Counted from the first letter of the stretch, positions 27,191 to 36,734 are shown. The stretch is DNA of 44,463 nucleotides from an uncultured Luminiphilus sp. (GCA_905182485.1 CAJJBO010000009.1:1-44463); one strand, 5' to 3'. The notes: generated by a model from the letters alone, not told the origin. Program-made: numbers and translations.

Positions 27191-29292
27191 TACCGCAGCA
27201 AGCGGTTCTGTTTTCGAGGTGGGGGCCAGAACCATTCTGACCGGTCTGGGCACGCCATTGGTTATGGTCCTGCTGCTGGTGATGATTGTCTTACCGCTGC
27301 CGCCCGTTGCCTTGGATCTTTTATTCACTTTTAATATTGCTCTGGCCATTATCGTGCTGCTCGCCGCGATCTATGCCGCAAGGCCGCTGGAATTTGCAGT
27401 GTTCCCGTCCGTGCTGCTCATTTCGACCTTATTACGATTAGGGCTTAACGTGGCCTCAACGCGAGTCGTATTGCTTGAGGGTCATACGGGCACCGGAGCC
27501 GCCGGCAATGTCATCGAGGCATTTGGTGACTTCGTGGTGGGTGGAAATTATGCGGTCGGTCTGGTGCTCTTCGCCATACTGGTCGTCATTAACTTTGTGG
27601 TGGTCACCAAGGGTGCGGGGCGTATTGCTGAGGTCACGGCCCGTTTCACCCTAGATGCGATGCCCGGTAAACAAATGGCGATTGATGCGGATTTGAATGC
27701 TGGATTGATTGGCCAAGACGACGCGCTGCGACGCCGCGATGAAGTCACCCGGGAGGCCGATTTTTATGGTGCGATGGATGGCGCGAGCAAATTTGTCCGT
27801 GGCGACGCAATTGCGGGGATATTAATCTTATTGATCAATATCCTGGGTGGTTTTGCGATTGGCACCTTGCAGCACGACTTGAGTGCCGGTCAGGCAGCTC
27901 AAAACTATATTTTGCTGACAATCGGGGATGGTCTGGTCGCCCAGATTCCCTCGATGCTGCTGTCTACTGCAGCAGCGATCATCGTGACCAGAATGTCCGG
28001 AACTCAAGATATGGGTGCGGCGGTGACCAGTCAGCTCACCAATAATCCACGGGTGCTGATCGTCACCGCGGGTGTGATCGGTCTCATGGGTGTTGTCCCA
28101 GGCATGCCGAATATTGTCTTTCTCTCGGTTGCGGCGCTACTCGGAGTGTTGGCGTACTTTAGAGTGCAATCTAATGCGCAGCCGGTGGTCGAGGAGGTCG
28201 AGGAGTTCGACACCGCCAAGCCCGACACGCTGGATCTCAGCTGGGAAGATGTGAATCAGGTTGATGAGATCAGCCTCGAGGTGGGTTATCGATTGATACC
28301 CTTGGTCGACAAAGCCCAGGGTGGTGATCTACTGAGCCGTATTAAGGGCGTGCGCAAGAAGCTTTCTAAAGAGTTGGGCTTTCTGATCAATTCGGTTCAT
28401 ATTCGCGACGATCTGGAGCTAGCCCCGAATGAATACCATATCAGCTTGCATGATGTGGTGGCGGGTAAGGGTGAGGTCTACCCCGATCGTGAACTGGCGA
28501 TCAATCCGGGGCAGGGCACCAGTGATCTGGAGGGGATTCAAACCAAGGATCCCACCTTTCGGACTCGATGCCGTATGGATTGACCCCAGCGATCGTGACG
28601 AGGCACAGAGTCGCGGTTGCATCGTGGTTGACAGCAGCACGGTTATCGCAACACACCTGAGTCAACTGTTGAAAAACGACGCCCACAAACTCATCAGTCA
28701 GGATGACGTGCAGGAGCTGCTAGACAAGCTGGCTACCTCATCACCTAAGCTGGTGGAGAACCTGGTGCCGGGGCTCATGACCTTGGCCGATGTGACTCGG
28801 GTGATGCATAACCTTCTTGAGGAGGGGATTCCGATTCGCGACATTCGCACGATTGTTGGTGCGCTGTCAGAACACCATCAGGGTAGTCGCACCCCAGATG
28901 ATCTCACCCGGCAAGTGCGCATCGCATTGGGCCCAGCCATTTATCAGACGGTAAATGGCACCGAACCCGAACTCAGCGTCATGGTGCTCGATTCGCGATT
29001 AGAGCAGATGCTCATGCAAGCGGTCGCCAGTGATGGAGGGGGCATTGAGCCCACCCTGATTGACGGCATGATCGAGCAGGTGGGCTCGGTTTGCGCAACG
29101 ATGGAAGCTGCTGGTACGACCCCTGTCTTGTTGGTCGCCAGCAACATCCGTTCCTTCCTGTCGCGCCTGTTAAGAGGCCGCATGGCGAATTTCTACATCC
29201 TCGCCTATGAGGAAGTACCGGCAGATAAAAAGGTCAAAGTCATTTCCACCGTGGGCGGGGCGAGCAACAACGCCGCGATCGCGGGCACTTAG
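27180..29292 (+). CDS. flhA: FlhA, export-gate substrate receptor, one frame break
   Basis: The N-terminal part has eight hydrophobic segments and the FHIPEP features: FPSVLLISTLLRLGLNVAST, the conserved cytoplasmic loop VTARFTLDAMPGKQMAIDAD and LNAGLI. The frame stops at 28583 because one extra C at 28560 changes TTTGGACTCGAT to TTTCGGACTCGAT; removing it restores DPTFGLDAVWIDPSDRDEA and the complete C-terminal domain (EGIPIRDIRTIVGALSEH, ASNIRSFLSRLLRGRM). Corrected length is 703 residues, normal for FlhA. This is the cleanest example of a one-base insertion in an essential, highly conserved position. Confidence 0.95.
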
Positions 29293-29314
29293 TTTTTAGA
29301 AAGGGAGTAGATCG

Positions 29315-30427
29315 ATGAGAGTCTCAACGTTCATAGCAAAAAATAGCCGTGGCGCCCTCATGCAGGTGAAAAATCAGCTTGGCGAGGACGCGATTATTTT
29401 GCGTAATCGACGAGTGGGTGATCGGATCGAGATCACCGCCACAACCGACCTTAATCAGCCAGACTGGACACCAGAGCCGGTCTCTGGCCGCGGGAGGAGG
29501 CGTAATGATATTCGCGACCAGAATCTGCAGAACGAGCTCACCAGCTTGCGGGACACGCTGGAACAATTGTTAGCCAAGCGCAGCTGGCAGGATTCTGCCA
29601 ATGTGCCCGCTACAAAGGCCACCGTGGGCCAGCGCCTCGCTGCCCTGGGTCTGTCTAAGAGCCTGGGTGGCTGGATCAGCGACAATGTGCGCGACAACGG
29701 CCCGCTCGAACAGCAGTGGGACTCGTCGATTGAGCTCTTGACCAGCTGTCTGCATCTGATGGAGATGGACTCCGTCAAGAAGAGCAAACTGGTCGCCTGT
29801 GTGGGTGCGACCGGTTCTGGTAAAACCACCTGTGTGGTCAAGTTGGCCCGTCAGGCAGCTAACGAGTTCGGTGAGCAAGCGGTTGGCGTGATTGCGCTGA
29901 CGAATGGGGACTCTGTCGAGGTCGGTCAGCTGGCAGATCATCGGGTGCCGGCGGGTATTGAAACCCGGACTGCTACCGATAAATCATCCTTGTCCGAGTC
30001 GATCGCAGCACTGCGTGGCAAGGAGCGTATTTTTATCGATACCTCCGGGCTGTCATTCCGTGACCCGGATATGGCACAGCAGCTAGAGTGGCTGACGGAG
30101 CAGATCCCGCCCATTCGCATCATGCTGGTCATTTCTGCCGCTGCGCAAATGGGGACCACCCGTGAGCTGTTGCGGCGTGTAGGAGCCACTCGCCTTGATG
30201 GTGCTATTATCACTAAAGTGGACGAGGCGGTCAGTTTGGGAGGCGTGATCGACACCCTGATCAAGCGACGTTTGCCGTTGAGCTTGTTGGTCGACAATCG
30301 TGACCCCGACATTGTGCCGCTTAATACGGATCCGGTAGTATTCGTAGATCGCGCGTTGGCGTTAATGAACGAGCGTCAGGTGAGCCAGTCGATCGGGCGG
30401 AGCAAATACGCCTCGGCGACCGCTTAA
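29315..30427 (+). CDS. flhF: FlhF, SRP-like GTPase for polar flagellum placement, atypical G2 region
   Basis: A 370-residue SIMIBI GTPase: basic N-terminus (MRVSTFIAKNSRGALMQVKN), helical N domain, and G domain with P-loop GATGSGKTT (164-172), IDTSG (241-245, G3), TKVDEAVSLGG (300-310, G4). FlhF marks the cell pole and, with FleN, sets flagellar number. In most FlhF proteins the segment after the P-loop reads D-x-Y-R-I-G-A, with an arginine used in the dimer active site; here residues 199-205 read DSVEVGQ, so the arginine position holds glutamate. The stretch is otherwise colinear and no frame problem is visible. GGGAG precedes ATG 29315. Confidence 0.93.
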   Translation: MRVSTFIAKNSRGALMQVKNQLGEDAIILRNRRVGDRIEITATTDLNQPDWTPEPVSGRGRRRNDIRDQNLQNELTSLRDTLEQLLAKRSWQDSANVPATKATVGQRLAALGLSKSLGGWISDNVRDNGPLEQQWDSSIELLTSCLHLMEMDSVKKSKLVACVGATGSGKTTCVVKLARQAANEFGEQAVGVIALTNGDSVEVGQLADHRVPAGIETRTATDKSSLSESIAALRGKERIFIDTSGLSFRDPDMAQQLEWLTEQIPPIRIMLVISAAAQMGTTRELLRRVGATRLDGAIITKVDEAVSLGGVIDTLIKRRLPLSLLVDNRDPDIVPLNTDPVVFVDRALALMNERQVSQSIGRSKYASATA

Positions 30428-30456
30428 GTCTTTGTTTAACAAACGGTTAGCAGAAT

Positions 30457-31258
30457 ATGCCCGGTAATGTGGTCGCAGTATCAAGCGGAAAGGGAGGCGT
30501 CGGCAAAACCAGTCTGACGGTCAACCTTGCCGTGGCGTTGGCGGGCTAGAGGAAAGAAGGTTTTAGTCTGCGATGCCGATCTGGGTTTGGCCAATGTGGA
30601 CATCACACTGGGACTCAAACCTCAGTACGATCTGCAACACGTATTATCGGGCGAGCGCACGCTAGATGAGATTGTTATCGAGGGCCCTCAAGGGGTAGGG
30701 GTCATCCCCGCCGCGTCTGGAATAGCGCGAATGTTAGAGCTATCTGCCGCGGAGCGCCTGGAGATGGGGCTGGCGTTTACGGCACTCAGCGAGCGATATG
30801 ATCTGGTGCTGCTCGATACGGCCGCGGGAATTGGACAAGATGTGATTTCATTCCTTTCCGGGGCCAATCACGTAATAGTGGTGGTTTGCGACGAGCCGAC
30901 CTCTCTGACAGACGCCTATGCCTTAATCAAGGTGAGCGCCTCTGAGCGCAAAGTCAGACGATTTCAGATCGTGGCAAACAAAGTAAAAGGCAGTGCTCAC
31001 GGACTTCAGGTATACAAGAAGCTCTTAAATGCCACCGACCAGTTTCTCGATGTAAATCTCAGTTACCTTGGCGCGGTGCCCACGGATCATCGAATGCTGG
31101 AGTCGCTCAGGGAGAGAACGCCGGTAGTCAGTCTTTACCCGAGGACACAAGCCTCTGTGGCAATACGAGATATCGCAGCGAGTTTGGAGGAACGCTTCAA
31201 TCTCGATTTCGAATCGGATGGTTTTGCGGCCCTCTTCCAAAAAAACGACATGAGCTAG
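30457..31258 (+). CDS. fleN: FleN/FlhG, MinD-like flagellar number regulator, one frame break
   Basis: ATG 30457 begins a deviant Walker A: SSGKGGVGKTSLTVNLAVAL. The frame stops at TAG 30547-30549 because of one extra T in GGCTAGAGG; without it the protein continues RGKKVLVCDADLGLANVDIT (switch I) and LVLLDTAAGIGQDVISFLSG (Walker B/switch II) to a C-terminal amphipathic part. Corrected length is 266 residues. FleN is an ATPase that inhibits FleQ and stimulates the FlhF GTPase, keeping one polar flagellum. It lies between flhF (29 bases) and fliA (7 bases), the conserved order. Confidence 0.95.
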
Positions 31259-31265
31259 GCCTGAG

Positions 31266-31979
31266 ATGAATCAGCCTACTCGATATGAAGACGTTTCTCT
31301 GAGAGATCCTTCAAAAGTGGTGGAGGAATTGCTCCCGCTCGTTAAGAGCATTGCGCTGCGGATTCGTATGAAGCTGCCTGATTTTATTGAGCTGGATGAC
31401 TTGATGCAGGCGGGCCTGATTGGGCTTCTCAATGCCTGTCAGTCTTACGACCCACAACAAGGCGCTACTTTTCAAACCTACGCTTCGATCCGCATCCGTG
31501 GCGGTATTTTGGATGAGCTGCGCCGGAATGACTGGCTTCCCAGATCGGTTCAAACACAACTGGGAGAGGTGTCGCGTGCGATCGCCAAGGTGGAAGCACG
31601 CGAGGGAAAGCCACCCCAGGACCACGAGGTGGCCGAAGAGATGGGGGTGTCTATCGAGGAGTATCAGCAGCTCACAGCAAAGCTTTCTTCAGCGAGATTG
31701 GTTTACTTGGACGCGGGCACGGACAGTGAAGAGTTGCCCGTATCAGCAGCAGAGCCCGAGGCACAAAACAGCGAGGAAGAGCTGCGTGATTTGCTGCGCA
31801 GTGGCATTGACAAGCTCCCGGAAAGAGAGCGACTCATGATGTCGCTCTACTACGTTGAGGAGCTGAATATCCGCGAGATCGCCGCCGTGCTTGAGGTGAC
31901 AGAGGGGCGGGTGTCTCAACTGCATGGGCAGGCTTTGGCACGATTGCGCTCGCAGCTGGGGCAGGCAGTGGTTGCGTAG
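31266..31979 (+). CDS. fliA: FliA, flagellar sigma factor sigma28
   Basis: A 237-residue sigma70-family protein of group 3: region 2 (IRMKLPDFIELDDLMQAGLI, GATFQTYASIRIRGGILDEL), region 3 and region 4 with a helix-turn-helix (ERERLMMSLYYVEELNIREI, TEGRVSQLHGQALARLRSQL). FliA transcribes late genes such as flagellin, stators and chemotaxis genes once FlgM has been exported. No flgM gene is in the window. ATG 31266 follows fleN after 7 bases. Confidence 0.97.
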   Translation: MNQPTRYEDVSLRDPSKVVEELLPLVKSIALRIRMKLPDFIELDDLMQAGLIGLLNACQSYDPQQGATFQTYASIRIRGGILDELRRNDWLPRSVQTQLGEVSRAIAKVEAREGKPPQDHEVAEEMGVSIEEYQQLTAKLSSARLVYLDAGTDSEELPVSAAEPEAQNSEEELRDLLRSGIDKLPERERLMMSLYYVEELNIREIAAVLEVTEGRVSQLHGQALARLRSQLGQAVVA

Positions 31980-32189
31980 TATCTGCTGAAAGTATCGGCT
32001 GAGAGTATCTCCTAGGGGCTGTCTGCTGACAGCCACCGGTTAGCTATCTACTGAGCGTATCTGCGAGAGTATCAGGGCTATCGGTTGGCTGAGGGGCGCT
32101 CCCAGCACTCATAAACTGACTGGTGGCTTCACGTTGCACTCATTGCTTGGGCTTTGTCGCGCCCAAATCTGTGGCTGCACCGCGCGGTC
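31979..32189. repeat. Convergent intergenic spacer with degenerate 13-bp repeats and a hairpin
   Basis: Two blocks of a 13-bp unit are seen: GTATCTGCTGAAA (31979-31991), GTATCGGCTGAGA (31992-32004), then GTATC; and CTATCTACTGAGC (32044-32056), GTATCTGCGAGA (32057-32068), GTATC. Between them GGCTGTC-TGCT-GACAGCC (32017-32034) is a perfect 7-bp stem that could end transcription from either side, although it has no U run. No gene is seen in the spacer. It lies between the ends of fliA (plus) and motB (minus). Confidence 0.6.
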
Positions 32190-33122
32190 TTATTGCCCGC
32201 CTAGATCTGCCGCGCTCTGTTCTTTTTCTTCAACCGGGGCATTGCTCTCTTCATCCGATTGGTTGATTTTGATTTCTACTCGGCGATTTCTCGCCCTTCC
32301 CGCGCGAGTCGCGTTCGTTTCCTCGGGCTGCACTTCGCCATAACCCCGTAAACTCAGCCGTTCAAGATCGATGTTGGGGTCATCCAGAAAAATGCTGGTG
32401 ACTGAAAGCGCTCTCCCTGCCGACAAGGCAAAATTTGACGGATACTTGACGCTGTTAATAGGGATGTTGTCGGTGTGGCCTTCCACCACAATGTCCCCTG
32501 AAATTTCACCTAATGCGTTGCCGATCGTGGCCAACGTGGGAAGAAATCCCGGGTCTAGGTCGGCAGCGCCAGATTTGAATGACCCTTTTTCCCGGATTTT
32601 AATGATGATGGTAGGGCCGTCGGTCTCTACATCGATTTTGCCTTCATTGATTTCTTCTTCGAGCAACTCAGTGAGCACCGAGGCGTCTTTCTCTGTCTGC
32701 TGTCTTTGCTCTTGACGCTGCTCCTCTTCTTCGAGCATTTTCAGCAGTGTCTCGGGCTGCACATCAATAGGGTTATCGGGGTTGCCGATTCGCAGTGAGG
32801 GTTTGCTCGGGTCGACAGTATCCTGCTGGATGATTTTTCTAATAGTGGGTTCGGGTTACCCGCGGGATAATTCCAGGGCGATGATGCTAGTGCCTTTGGG
32901 AATATCGTAGGTCACGATGTCTTGCTGAACGCCAAAGGCATCTTTCATAGAGCCGGCTACTTTTTTGTAGCGAATGACATCAATTTCTGACATCGAAATG
33001 ATCAGCACAAAGAAGCACACCAGCAGTGACATCAGGTCGGCAAAGGTGGCCATCCAAAGCGGGGCGCTGGGCTTATCCTCGTCTCCGTCTTCCTCGTCAA
33101 CCAGTTGTAGGTCGATCGACAC
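32190..33122 (-). CDS. motB: MotB/PomB-type stator subunit, interrupted by one in-frame stop codon
   Basis: GTG start at 33122, 2 bases after the motA stop. The N-terminal part has PLWMATFADLMSLLVCFFVL, with the proton/sodium-binding Asp at residue 29 at the start of the single membrane helix. The frame is then cut by TAA at 32858-32856 but continues in the same frame without another stop to 32190, with a linker (KIIQQDTVDPSKP), a coiled region and an OmpA-like peptidoglycan-binding domain (GDIVVEGHTDNIPINSVKYP, RLSLRGYGEVQP, ATRAGRARNRRVEIKI). The total is about 310 codons, normal for PomB/MotD types. One substitution would restore it; as written the protein would lack its wall-anchoring domain. 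Confidence 0.88.
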
Positions 33123-33124
33123 GC

Positions 33125-33890
33125 TTAGTCTTCCTTATCTTCAGCTGCGCGTTTCTTCGGATCAATATACGTTTTGAGCATGGATTCGAGAACGCGGGGG
33201 TTTTGTCCACCCTGAATGCCCAGTACACCGTCGATACACATGGCCATGAGCCGTCCCTCGGTGGCTTTCCTCAAAGTCAGCTTAGTCGCATAAGGTGCGG
33301 GCAATCACATTGGCAATGAGGATCCATAGAGCGTTGTCAGTAGTGCCACGGCCATGGCTGGGCCGATCGCTTTGGGGTCGCTGAGGTCCACGAGCATTTG
33401 CACGAGGCCAACCAGCGTGCCGATCATGCCCATGGCTGGAGCGACCTCACCCCAAGCCCCCCAAACCTTGGTGCCCCAAGTTTGCCTGTCGAGAAATTGC
33501 TGTCGATCTTTATAAAGCACTTCGCTGACAACTTCTCTGCTGGCGCCGTCGATGAGCATCCGCACGCCTTGCTTAAGAAATTCGTATTCGATCTCTACGT
33601 TCTCAAGCGCCAGCATGCCTTCCTTTCGCGCCTTGCCCGATAACTCGACCATTTGAGCGATCAGCTCGTCGGGATTGTCTGATTGACTGCGAAATGCGGT
33701 TCCCGCCGCTCTAAATGCGCCAAGCCACTGCCTGAAGGTAAATTTCATCATCACGACGAAGGCAGTGCCAAAGACTACAATGAGGATGCTTTGGGTGTTG
33801 AGGAATATCTCTGCGCCTTCGGCGGAGAAGATGGCATAGGCTGACAACACCAATCGCTGCGAGCATGCCTATGAGCGTTGCAAAATCCAT
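33125..33890 (-). CDS. motA: MotA/PomA-type stator subunit, frame broken at both ends
   Basis: ATG at 33890-33888 begins MDFATLIGMLAAIGVV, the PomA-type start; after a one-base break near 33845 the main frame reads SAYAIFSAEGAEIFLN, four-helix MotA topology, the cytoplasmic loop with E-Y-E-F-L-K-Q-G-V-R and the pore motif VAPAMGMIGTLVGLVQMLVD. Near 33318 a missing base shifts the frame; the end continues LIANVIA ... KATEGRLMAMCIDGVLGIQ and LESMLKTYIDPKKRA to TAA 33127-33125. Joined length is about 255 residues. The motA-motB pair is transcribed leftwards, against the flagellar operon. Similarity to PomA hints at sodium coupling, but I cannot decide this from the sequence. Confidence 0.9.
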
Positions 33891-34041
33891 AAATCTACCC
33901 CAAAGTCTGTACCGGAGCCTGATTTAAGGGCTCCTGAGTGTGGCGATGTTGGTTGCGCCCCAGAGACACGATGGTTTCCGAGCTACATATCTCGCGCATC
34001 GATACGCTACCGTTGTTTAACGAATAAATAAAGGGTTGCCT
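33891..34041. promoter_or_regulatory. Divergent control region between motA and the second fliK-like gene
   Basis: The 151 bases hold an inverted repeat GGAGCC (33914-33919) ... GGCTCC (33929-33934), just upstream of motA, which could be an operator or leader hairpin. I found no convincing sigma54, sigma28 or sigma70 promoter for either direction. A purine-rich AAAGGG (34030-34035) serves as ribosome site for the gene at 34042. Confidence 0.35.
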
Positions 34042-35172
34042 GTGGAAGAGCTCCAAATTTCTTTAACCCCGGCCAGGGTTGAGCAGAAGAATTTTGGACT
34101 ATGGCTTCGCACGCCGCAGGTGGGTCAAGTGTTGAATGCCGTAGTCGCCGATAGGTTGCCATCAGGGGAAATGGTGTTGAAAGTCGGTGCGGAGCGAGTC
34201 ACCGCCTCTACCGACATTCCGCTTCAACCCGGTGCGCGCCTTCTACTTGAAGTCAAGCAAGTGCAACCCAGCGTCACCTTTCGTCTGCTAGTCATGCGCC
34301 TCCTCCCTAATGTTGCGGCGGCGGAGGCGCTGTCTGAGGCCAACCGGGCTCATCGGCAAATCTCCGCTACCCCCTCTGGCCGCGGCGGAATCCCCCAGTT
34401 ATTGGCCTTGCTAGGGGGGTTACAGAGCGGTGCGCTGAGCGCCACCGGTATCGACCGCACTATGGTCAGGCAACTTCAGGCTAACGTATTGAATGCGCCT
34501 CAGCTCACCAACCCGGAGGCCTTGAAGCGTGCGGTCCTGACCAACGGGACATTCCACGAGACATTATTGGCGAGTGGACATCCGGAACTGATGCGCATTG
34601 CGGCAAATGATCTCAAAGGGCAACTGCTTAAAATGATGGCCAAAGTGTTGTCGGCAGGAAATCAGGAGGGCGAGCAGTCGGTGGGTGAAGGGGCCGGGAT
34701 AGAAGCGCTGGCATTGCTGAGATCTGCGCTGGATAAAAATCTCGAGGCTGTCTCGCAGAATCAACTGGGGTCGCTGCCGGCAGAAGACAGTCAGTTGTCA
34801 CAGCAATGGCTTTTCGATATCCCATTTCGGCTGGGTGACAGTCTTCACACTTTAGATCTGGAACTCTCGAAGGATGAAGGGAGTGCGGGGCCACAGGATG
34901 AAACAGATGACACGACGTGGCGGGCTAAACTGAACCTCGACTTGCCGGGGCTGGGCGCGACAGAAATCACGCTGAAGTTACTAGCAAGCCAGTTATCTCT
35001 CCATGTGGTGTCTACTCAGCGCAGCACGCTTGAAATGTTTCTGCAGGCCAAACCCGGGCTGACTGCCGGGCTTGAATCAAGGGGACTGGAACTACACCGG
35101 CTCAGCGTCATGCATGCCCCGGATATGGCGAGTCAAAGTGTGGCGGCTAAACCCTTGGATGTGCGCGCATGA
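34042..35172 (+). CDS. Second FliK-like protein (Flg_hook C-terminal domain)
   Basis: A 376-residue protein. GTG 34042 is preferred to TTG 34036 because AAAGGG lies 6 bases before it. The N-terminal and central parts are helical/disordered; the last about 100 residues (TWRAKLNLDLPGLGATEITL, STLEMFLQAKPGLTAGLESR, GLELHRLSVM) follow the pattern of the FliK C-terminal Flg_hook domain. This is distinct from the fliK at 19208. Gammaproteobacteria often carry such a second FliK-like gene, of unknown role, coupled to a FlhB-C-like gene, exactly as here: its stop overlaps the next start (ATGA). Confidence 0.78.
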   Translation: MEELQISLTPARVEQKNFGLWLRTPQVGQVLNAVVADRLPSGEMVLKVGAERVTASTDIPLQPGARLLLEVKQVQPSVTFRLLVMRLLPNVAAAEALSEANRAHRQISATPSGRGGIPQLLALLGGLQSGALSATGIDRTMVRQLQANVLNAPQLTNPEALKRAVLTNGTFHETLLASGHPELMRIAANDLKGQLLKMMAKVLSAGNQEGEQSVGEGAGIEALALLRSALDKNLEAVSQNQLGSLPAEDSQLSQQWLFDIPFRLGDSLHTLDLELSKDEGSAGPQDETDDTTWRAKLNLDLPGLGATEITLKLLASQLSLHVVSTQRSTLEMFLQAKPGLTAGLESRGLELHRLSVMHAPDMASQSVAAKPLDVRA

Positions 35173-35441
35173 CGGATCGTTTCACAAGCAAGTCGGCGGC
35201 GCTCAGTTATACCGGTGAAGGGGCGCCGCGCTTAGTGGCGAAAGGGGAGGGGGAGCTCGCCCAAAAGATCAAAGCGATCGCCGATGAGTTGGATATCCCG
35301 GTCGTTGAGCAGGCGGGCCTTGTCGAATTGTTATGCCAAATTCCGCTTGGGGACGAAATTCCCCCTGCCTTATATGTCGCGGTCGCTGAGGTTCTGGCGC
35401 ACGTATTCAGGCTCAATAATCGGGTTGACGAACTGACCTAG
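35169..35441 (+). CDS. FlhB C-terminal-like protein (YlqH/FhlX family)
   Basis: A 90-residue soluble protein colinear with the cytoplasmic domain of FlhB (APRLVAKGEGELAQKIKAIA, ELDIPVVEQAGLVELLCQIP, GDEIPPALYVAVAEVLAHVF), but without transmembrane helices and without the NPTH cleavage motif: the corresponding place reads AALSYTGEGAPRL. Such stand-alone FlhB-C proteins can partly replace the cleaved FlhB domain in some bacteria. The ATG overlaps the stop of the FliK-like gene, so the two are made together; the pair may be a specialised ruler/switch couple. Confidence 0.85.
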   Translation: MTDRFTSKSAALSYTGEGAPRLVAKGEGELAQKIKAIADELDIPVVEQAGLVELLCQIPLGDEIPPALYVAVAEVLAHVFRLNNRVDELT

Positions 35442-35547
35442 TAGAGTGCGCGGCACTTCAGGCTTTGTGCGTAACAGGGCGCAGCAATTCAGATCCAGCG
35501 CGTTGCAGTCACTTGCTGCAGTGCTCTGGTGCTGACAAATGATAAGG

Positions 35548-36093
35548 CTATTGCATGACCTGATCCGGCTGTATTTCGAGCGCCGATGAATACTTTCTGA
35601 TGATGTCGAAATCCCACTGGGTAAAATTGGCTCTGACTCTAAAATCGCCGTAGTTTTCATACCAACCCGCGTCTGCATTGGGGAGCCTCGCGCCAACCCG
35701 CCAGCCTGTGAAGTCGGGTGTCTCTGTACAGCGCATCTCAAACGGTTCATCGTTGATGTCCAATACGTCGGTCATAATCGACGTGCCGACGAGGCAGTTG
35801 TCATAAAAATAGACGGCCGCGAGCACAGAGCCATCTGAGTTCACTCGCGCCCGCATTGAATAATCCAGAAATAAAAATTCGCGTTGCACCCAATTGCCCG
35901 TCTCCAAAAGCTCATGCTCGCGGTCGGTTTTTTCCCAAGCGATATCGGTGTTCCACTGGTAGATCTCATCCTGCATGCCAAGCGCTTTGCTGGCTTGACC
36001 CATCCACACCGCAATCAATTCCCGCTGCTGAGAGATTCCAGCGAACAAGATGATGGCAAAAACGACCAAGAATAACTTGATAAAAGTCTGCAT
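35548..36093 (-). CDS. Exported/membrane-anchored protein of unknown function
   Basis: I do not recognise this 181-residue protein. It has one N-terminal hydrophobic helix (residues 4-20, FIKLFLVVFAIILFAGI) with few basic residues before it, then a soluble, tryptophan- and aromatic-rich domain (WMGQASKALGMQDEIYQWNT, DFTGWRVGARLPNADAGWYE) with two cysteines (about 99 and 121) that could form a disulphide in the periplasm. AGGGAGA precedes ATG 36093. A truncated relative lies at 38559-38735 (plus strand). It converges with the FlhB-C-like gene, 106 bases away. Confidence 0.8.
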   Translation of the reverse strand: MQTFIKLFLVVFAIILFAGISQQRELIAVWMGQASKALGMQDEIYQWNTDIAWEKTDREHELLETGNWVQREFLFLDYSMRARVNSDGSVLAAVYFYDNCLVGTSIMTDVLDINDEPFEMRCTETPDFTGWRVGARLPNADAGWYENYGDFRVRANFTQWDFDIIRKYSSALEIQPDQVMQ

Positions 36094-36282
36094 ATATCCG
36101 TCTCCCTGGGCCAGTCTTTGGTTGCAAATTGGCGGCTTTTTTTGTTTAGTAGGCCCGCTGTCAAAACCGGCTCGATCCGGTAGTGTACCAAAAGTCGAGT
36201 CATTAGCAGTTACACCCTGCTAAGCGCTGACTTGCGCGCTGATGAGGACTGACAGCAAGCTAAGTGACCCTTATTGCGAAGG

Positions 36283-36669
36283 TCATGAGGTCGAGCAGTG
36301 CCACCGGCTTTGAGAGAAAGGAGAGGCGCTTCCTGTTTGGTCGTAATAACGCGCCATCAGGTCTGGTGTCACAACAATGGCAAAGTCGTCTGTGTCTTCT
36401 GAGTACCATCGGTAGTTCAGCGCCTGCTGCTCGAACTTTGTTTCCTGCTCAGACCCGCCTTGAATCCTGATCCAGCCTCGCTGTTTTTGGATGTCGCCCC
36501 TGAGTTCGAGGGTGCTGCCATTGACCCAGCGCGAGTCATCAATACAAGTAAAGCGAACGGGTTTGGCGCCTGAATGGTATTCTTTGCTCATCGCCGGCTG
36601 AATAATCAAGCACAGCGCAGCAAGCACCAGTCGTGATGTGACACGAGGGTTGTGATGCTGGCGTGTCAT
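36283..36669 (-). CDS. Small secreted protein of unknown function
   Basis: A 128-residue protein with a signal peptide (RLVLAALCLIIQPAMS, residues about 12-28) and a small soluble domain with two cysteines (FTCIDDSRWVNGSTLELRGD, RYYDQTGSASPFSQSRWHCS). I do not recognise a family. Codon use and composition look genuine, but no strong ribosome site is visible before ATG 36669. It lies 66 bases after the end of the SPOR-domain gene and may be co-transcribed with it. Confidence 0.6.
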   Translation of the reverse strand: MTRQHHNPRVTSRLVLAALCLIIQPAMSKEYHSGAKPVRFTCIDDSRWVNGSTLELRGDIQKQRGWIRIQGGSEQETKFEQQALNYRWYSEDTDDFAIVVTPDLMARYYDQTGSASPFSQSRWHCSTS

Positions 36670-36734
36670 AACGGCTGTCCATTGCAGCTTGGCGGCAGCG
36701 GGGCTTCGCAGCGCACATCATGAGCCTTGCCTGC

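Noticed and set aside
12409..31258. Programmed frameshifting as the cause of broken fleR, flhA and fleN
   Set aside because: The break sites show no shared slippery heptamer or downstream structure and differ from gene to gene; one-base sequence errors explain them more simply.
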